Assembly: GCA_019694975.1 (NCBI GenBank)
Contig: JAIBAY010000002.1
Location: forward strand, 62,001 to 126,000
Reading direction: 5' to 3'
Length of the DNA: 64,000 bases
Origin: Chitinophagales bacterium
GTDB lineage: Bacteria > Bacteroidota > Bacteroidia > Chitinophagales > UBA10324
Shown: in pieces, positions 63,101 through 64,000 of the stretch
How the letters are laid out: the number at the start of each line of letters is the position of its first letter
Numbering within the stretch: the first letter of the stretch is position 1
Notes under the pieces: generated by a model
What the model was told of the DNA's origin: nothing
Databases searched by the model: none
Seen by the model: the letters and a program-made list of their open reading frames with translations, nothing else
Position numbers and translations under genes: made by a program

Positions 63101-64000
63101 TGCAGATGGTGATGGCTTTGGAAACCCTGCAATACAGATCGACAGCTGCGCCCAACCCGCAGGATTCGTGCTCCTCCCTACTGACTGCAATGATGCAATT
63201 GCTTCCATCAACCCGGCCGCTCCTGAAATCTGTAACACCATTGATGACAACTGCAGCGGTTCCGCTGATGAAGGACTCTTTGTGACTTATTATACCGATG
63301 CCGATGGCGACGGATTCGGAAACCAGGCTGCCTCGGGTGTCGACCTTTGCAGCAATCCCGGAACCGGATTTGCCATCAACAACCTCGACTGCAATGATGC
63401 CAGTGCTTCCATCAACCCGTCGGCTACAGAAACCTGTAACAGTACCGATGATGACTGCGATGGCACTGCCGATGACGGACTGGTATTCACCACCTACTAC
63501 CCTGACCAGGACCATGACGGTTACGGCAAGCTTTCAAACCCGGGCAATACGGTTTGTTATTATCCGGGGCCCGGATTTGTTACCAATCATACTGATTGTA
63601 ATGACGGTAACATAGCCATCAATCCCGGAGCAGCTGAAAGCTGTAATAACATTGATGATAACTGCAATGGCACAGCAGATGATGGCTTAGTTTTTATCAC
63701 CTATTATGCTGATCAGGATCATGACACCTATGGAAATGTCTCGGATCCCGGAAATTCACTTTGTGCTGATCCCGGCTCAGGCTTCTCCGTCAACCATCTC
63801 GACTGTAACGACAACAATGCCATCATCAATCCGGCTGCATCAGAAAGCTGCAACGGCATTGATGACAACTGCAACGGGGCAACCGATGATGGCTTAGTAT
63901 ATGTTACCTATTACCCTGATCAGGATGGCGATGGCTATGGAGATTTTTTCCAGCCCGGCATCAATTTCTGTAATGATCCCGGAAATGGATTTGCCGCTAA
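54138..64000 (+). CDS. Giant secreted sulfatase fused to a MopE-type metal-binding repeat array (continues past window)
   Basis: The frame is open from the ATG at 54138 to the window end: more than 3,287 codons with no stop. An export signal lies at about 51-70 (KLFVIVFSLLMAEGVEAQ); an ATG at 54213 is an alternative start. A type I sulfatase domain follows: metal Asps D82-D83 (IMLDDAR), formylglycine motif C123-x-P-S-R (SLCAPSR), IGKW (169-172), H247 (PHSPY), SSDNG (334-338), GEHGMEKK and YEESLRVP. From about 506 the protein consists of ~40 repeats of about 69 residues of the MopE type (DxDxDGFG ... DCND ... CNGIDDNCNG ... DDGL), each with four cysteines. Sulfatases hydrolyse sulfate esters; the repeats probably form a disulfide- and calcium/copper-bound stalk. 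A T9SS tail is expected but lies outside. Confidence 0.9.
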   Translation, partial: MIINIYELLTVRLTKCIAGLWPRILMELQKPAIKYNDRPAIVASDSILARYGKLFVIVFSLLMAEGVEAQQSKPNIVVIMLDDARYDMFAPNGGPAFFSTPSINRIAEEGVNFRFTGVTTSLCAPSRASIYTGLYAHHHGTLDNGTSPNPGLTYVSSVLQDNGYKTAFIGKWLLDFHIPDDPVGFDFWAVTDSIEHDSMTIRFDDGSLAYYIEPEATVYTDLGLNFVENMVPDGSPWALFLFYRYPHSPYEPYPGEETLYQQANINYPENTGLYTKDFPSYLYPGHLFEGDSTDLDQAIRDYYETGHAAEYAVDSVMKYLEAHQILDSTLIIFSSDNGYLLGEHGMEKKILAYEESLRVPLFVRYPAWFQAGTVIDNEIAANIDIASTLLEAAGIPDTFNMDGVSLHQLAQGQVHRKYFYYENYPEGGNKWEAVRSLDYTYIYSLCNSTTEEFFDLINDPQQNINLINDPAYAALIQIHRDQLDSLRLSTGDTTNFKLGKCKLENAYFADADGDTYGNFDIRKDSVAQPIGYVTDTTDCNDSNAQIHPGAAENCNGLDDNCNGLVDEGLVFTTYYTDADDDGFGNLSAQGVSLCNNPGAGYAVSHDDCNDANAAIHPSATELCNTLDDNCNGSIDEGLAVLYFPDIDGDGYGDLLLPGELFCNNPGSGFSIINTDCNDLNPEIHPDLAENCNGTDDNCNGLTDEGLSFITYYSDIDLDTYGNISDPGNSLCADPGAGFSVNHLDCNDGDAAINPAAIEICNAADDDCNGSADDALAFITYYIDQDNDAYGNISDPGNSLCADPGSGFSFNHLDCNDGNATINPAAIEICNAADDDCNGSADDGLAFNTYYIDQDNDAYGNISDPGNSLCADPGSGFSVNHLDCNDGNATINPAAFEICNAADDDCNGSADDGLAFNTYYIDQDNDAYGNISDPGNSLCADPGSGFSVNHLDCNDGNATINPAAFEICNAADDDCNGSADDGLAFNTYYIDQDNDAYGNISDPGNSLCADPGSGFSFNHLDCNDGNATINPAAIEICNAADDDCNGSADDGLAFITYYIDQDNDAYGNISDPGNSLCADPGSGFSFNHLDCNDGNATINPAAIEICNAADDDCNGSADDGLAFITYYIDQDNDAYGNISDPGNSLCADPGSGFSVNHLDCNDANATINPAAFEICNAADDDCNGSADDGLAFITYYIDQDNDAYGNISDPGNSLCADPGSGFSVNHLDCNDGNAAINPAAFEICNAADDDCNGSSDDGLAFITYYIDQDNDAYGNISDPGNSLCVDPGSGFSVNHLDCNDGNAAINPVAAESCNTLDDNCNGTIDDGIVFIIYYADNDIDGFGSISDPGNSLCNNPGIGFSANNSDCNDTNAFIHPLMAESCNAIDDNCNGISDEGLTFNTYYADQDNDGFGNMFVTGATSCIDPGAGFAINNFDCYDLNALINPNAAENCNGIDDNCNGNTDEGLNFINYYADNDNDGFGNILDPGINLCYNPGAGHAANNSDCNDASAAINPSALETCNGIDDNCNGSADDGLLFTTYYADLDNDTFGDLNDAGTSLCSNPGIGFAIVNTDCNDANATINPAAAESCDGIDDNCNGSTDDGMIFTTYYADLDNDSFGDLNDAGTSLCNNPGVGFAIVNTDCNDANANINPAAVESCDGIDDNCNGTADDGLVFTTYYADLDNDNFGDLNDGGTSLCNNPGIGFAVVNTDCNDGNASINPAAIETCNGIDDNCNGSADDGLLFTTYYADLDNDTFGDLNDAGTSLCNNPGAGFSLSHSDCNDGNASVNPAAVESCNGIDDNCNGTADDAVGIISYYADADGDGFGNPAIQIDSCAQPAGFVLLPTDCNDAIASINPAAPEICNTIDDNCSGSADEGLFVTYYTDADGDGFGNQAASGVDLCSNPGTGFAINNLDCNDASASINPSATETCNSTDDDCDGTADDGLVFTTYYPDQDHDGYGKLSNPGNTVCYYPGPGFVTNHTDCNDGNIAINPGAAESCNNIDDNCNGTADDGLVFITYYADQDHDTYGNVSDPGNSLCADPGSGFSVNHLDCNDNNAIINPAASESCNSIDDNCNGATDDGLVYLSWYIDLDNDSYGNTNDPGISACSNPGTGFVLNNSDCNDENSAVNPGAAESCNGSDDNCNGITDEGLVFTTYFPDTDQDGFGDAFEPGISLCNQPGNNYVENNDDCYDYDAAINPDAPENCNALDDNCNGLTDEGLIFTVYYTDLDQDGFGNILDPGTAFCVNPGNGYAASNTDCNDINASINPAAAENCNGIDDNCNGTADDGLAFTSYYADLDHDTFGDLNDAGTSLCNNPGFGFSSNHNDCNDNNASINPAAAESCNGIDDNCNGTADDGLVFTTYYADLDNDNFGDLNDGGTSLCNNPGVGFAIVNTDCDDGSAVINPAAIESCNGIDDNCNGTADDGLVFTTYYADLDNDNFGDLNDGGTSLCNIPGIGFAVVNTDCNDGNASINPNALESCNGIDDNCNTLTDDGIVFTTYYLDLDHDAFGNIADPGTSLCIDPGIGFAVLNTDCDDANASVNPTAIESCNGIDDNCNGSADDGLVFTTYFADLDNDSFGDLNNAGTSLCSNPGIGFAVVNTDCDDANAFINPAAAESCNGIDDNCNGTADDGLVFVTYYPDQDGDGYGDFFLPGISLCNNPGAGFANNNTDCYDINASIHPNAAEICNSLDDNCNGSADDGLVFTTYYADLDNDSFGDLNDTGTSLCSNPGIGFAIINTDCNDANATINPAAAESCDGIDDNCNGSTDDGLVFTTYYADLDNDTFGDLNDAGTSLCNNPGVGFAIVNTDCNDANANINPAAAESCDGIDDNCNGSADDGLLFTTYYADLDNDTFGDLNDAGTSLCNNPGAGFSLSHSDCNDGNASINPAAIESCNGIDDNCNGSADDGLLFTTYYADLDNDTFGDLNDAGTSLCNNPGSGFAVVNTDCNDGNAFINPAATETCNGIDDNCNGTADDAVGIISYYADADGDGFGNPAIQIDSCAQPAGFVLLPTDCNDAIASINPAAPEICNTIDDNCSGSADEGLFVTYYTDADGDGFGNQAASGVDLCSNPGTGFAINNLDCNDASASINPSATETCNSTDDDCDGTADDGLVFTTYYPDQDHDGYGKLSNPGNTVCYYPGPGFVTNHTDCNDGNIAINPGAAESCNNIDDNCNGTADDGLVFITYYADQDHDTYGNVSDPGNSLCADPGSGFSVNHLDCNDNNAIINPAASESCNGIDDNCNGATDDGLVYVTYYPDQDGDGYGDFFQPGINFCNDPGNGFAA
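56619..57112 (+). repeat. Perfect 287-bp self-match at 207-bp offset
   Basis: Bases 56619-56905 equal 56826-57112 without mismatch. The flanking subfamily A copies differ by a few bases, so this is the most recently copied unit in the array. Confidence 0.9.
59550..60344 (+). repeat. 795-bp direct repeat, upstream copy
   Basis: This block recurs at 63060-63854 with one difference (C at 59669, T at 63179). The offset is 3,510 bp, equal to 17 repeat units, and keeps the reading frame. Confidence 0.92.
63060..63854 (+). repeat. 795-bp direct repeat, downstream copy
   Basis: The second copy of the block at 59550-60344. It includes four consecutive repeat modules with unusual sequences (for example CNSTDDDCDG and CAQPAGFVLLPTDCND) that occur nowhere else in the window. 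Confidence 0.92.

Larger units (their letters stand above)
55653..64000 (+). repeat. Tandem array of ~40 coding repeats of about 207 bp (MopE-type)
   Basis: I count 40 copies of the CNxxDDxC module between 55797 and 63847, with a mean spacing of about 206 bp (198-210, always a multiple of three). Subfamily A (YYIDQDNDAYGN..., CNAADDDCNG) fills about 56.28-58.07 kb. Subfamily B (YYADLDNDxFGDLNDAGTSLCNNPG..., CNGIDDNCNG) dominates 58.7-59.5 and 61.0-63.0 kb. The rest are divergent single copies. The array continues past base 64000. Confidence 0.92.

Noticed and set aside
58754-63493. Repeated ~67-codon reverse-strand frames
   Set aside because: They recur exactly with the repeat period and read low-complexity Ser/Leu/Pro-rich sequence, as expected for antisense shadows of the array.
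55653-64000. Possible CRISPR array or non-coding satellite, from the regular repetition
   Set aside because: The unit is about 207 bp, coding and frame-preserving, with no short direct repeats separated by unique spacers and no cas genes.

Overview
The window looks like a chromosomal segment of a Bacteroidota bacterium, most likely a Chitinophagia/Saprospiria-type lineage. At least five secreted proteins end in a type IX secretion (T9SS) type A C-terminal sorting domain. Many start sites are preceded by the Bacteroidota -7 box TAnnTTTG. Several families typical of the phylum are present (DUF2911, DUF4294, short AMP nucleosidase, CRTAC1/ASPIC proteins, OMP_b-brl_3 barrels). No rRNA, tRNA, insertion sequence, prophage or CRISPR array was found.

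Layout. 1-6.5 kb: the N-terminal part of a secreted prolyl oligopeptidase (cut by the window edge), a THUMP-type RNA methyltransferase, and two tandem paralogues that join a c-type haem domain to a PHM/DBH-like two-copper monooxygenase domain and a T9SS tail. 6-15.6 kb: DoxX, a DUF2911/TPR protein, EttA, a secreted M1 aminopeptidase and a run of three exported proteins (dienelactone hydrolase, TlpA-like thioredoxin, peroxiredoxin-like thioredoxin). 15.6-25.2 kb: ClpB, QueG, MiaE, a family 9 glycosyltransferase, and two pairs of paralogous lipoproteins, one with EGF-like cysteine clusters. 25.4-33 kb: TilS, HolA, AMP nucleosidase, a small HsdR_N-type nuclease-fold protein, an SDR enzyme and a large FG-GAP/ASPIC protein. 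33.3-36.3 kb: an operon hddA-gmhA-hddC-gmhB encoding the full route from sedoheptulose 7-phosphate to GDP-D-glycero-alpha-D-manno-heptose. 36.5-51 kb: mostly housekeeping genes (PurC, an amino-acid permease, an ECF sigma factor overlapping its probable membrane anti-sigma partner, Xth, CsaA, a radical SAM protein, RF3), plus a delta-60-repeat T9SS protein and a di-haem lipoprotein. 51.2-53.9 kb: a TonB-type outer-membrane barrel.

The most unusual object fills 54.1-64 kb. It is one reading frame that runs off the right edge (more than 3,287 codons). It starts with an export signal and a formylglycine-type sulfatase domain (CAPSR motif) and continues into about 40 tandem cysteine- and aspartate-rich repeats of roughly 69 residues, of the MopE 'putative metal-binding' type. 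The repeats fall into sequence subfamilies, and a 795-bp block recurs almost perfectly 3,510 bp (17 repeats) downstream, so the array is being actively duplicated or homogenised.

Together the window is a normal housekeeping backbone with a heavy investment in exported, surface-displayed and metal-dependent proteins: copper monooxygenases, haem lipoproteins, calcium-loop proteins and a giant sulfatase. Functional assignments rest on motif recognition by eye; no database search was run.
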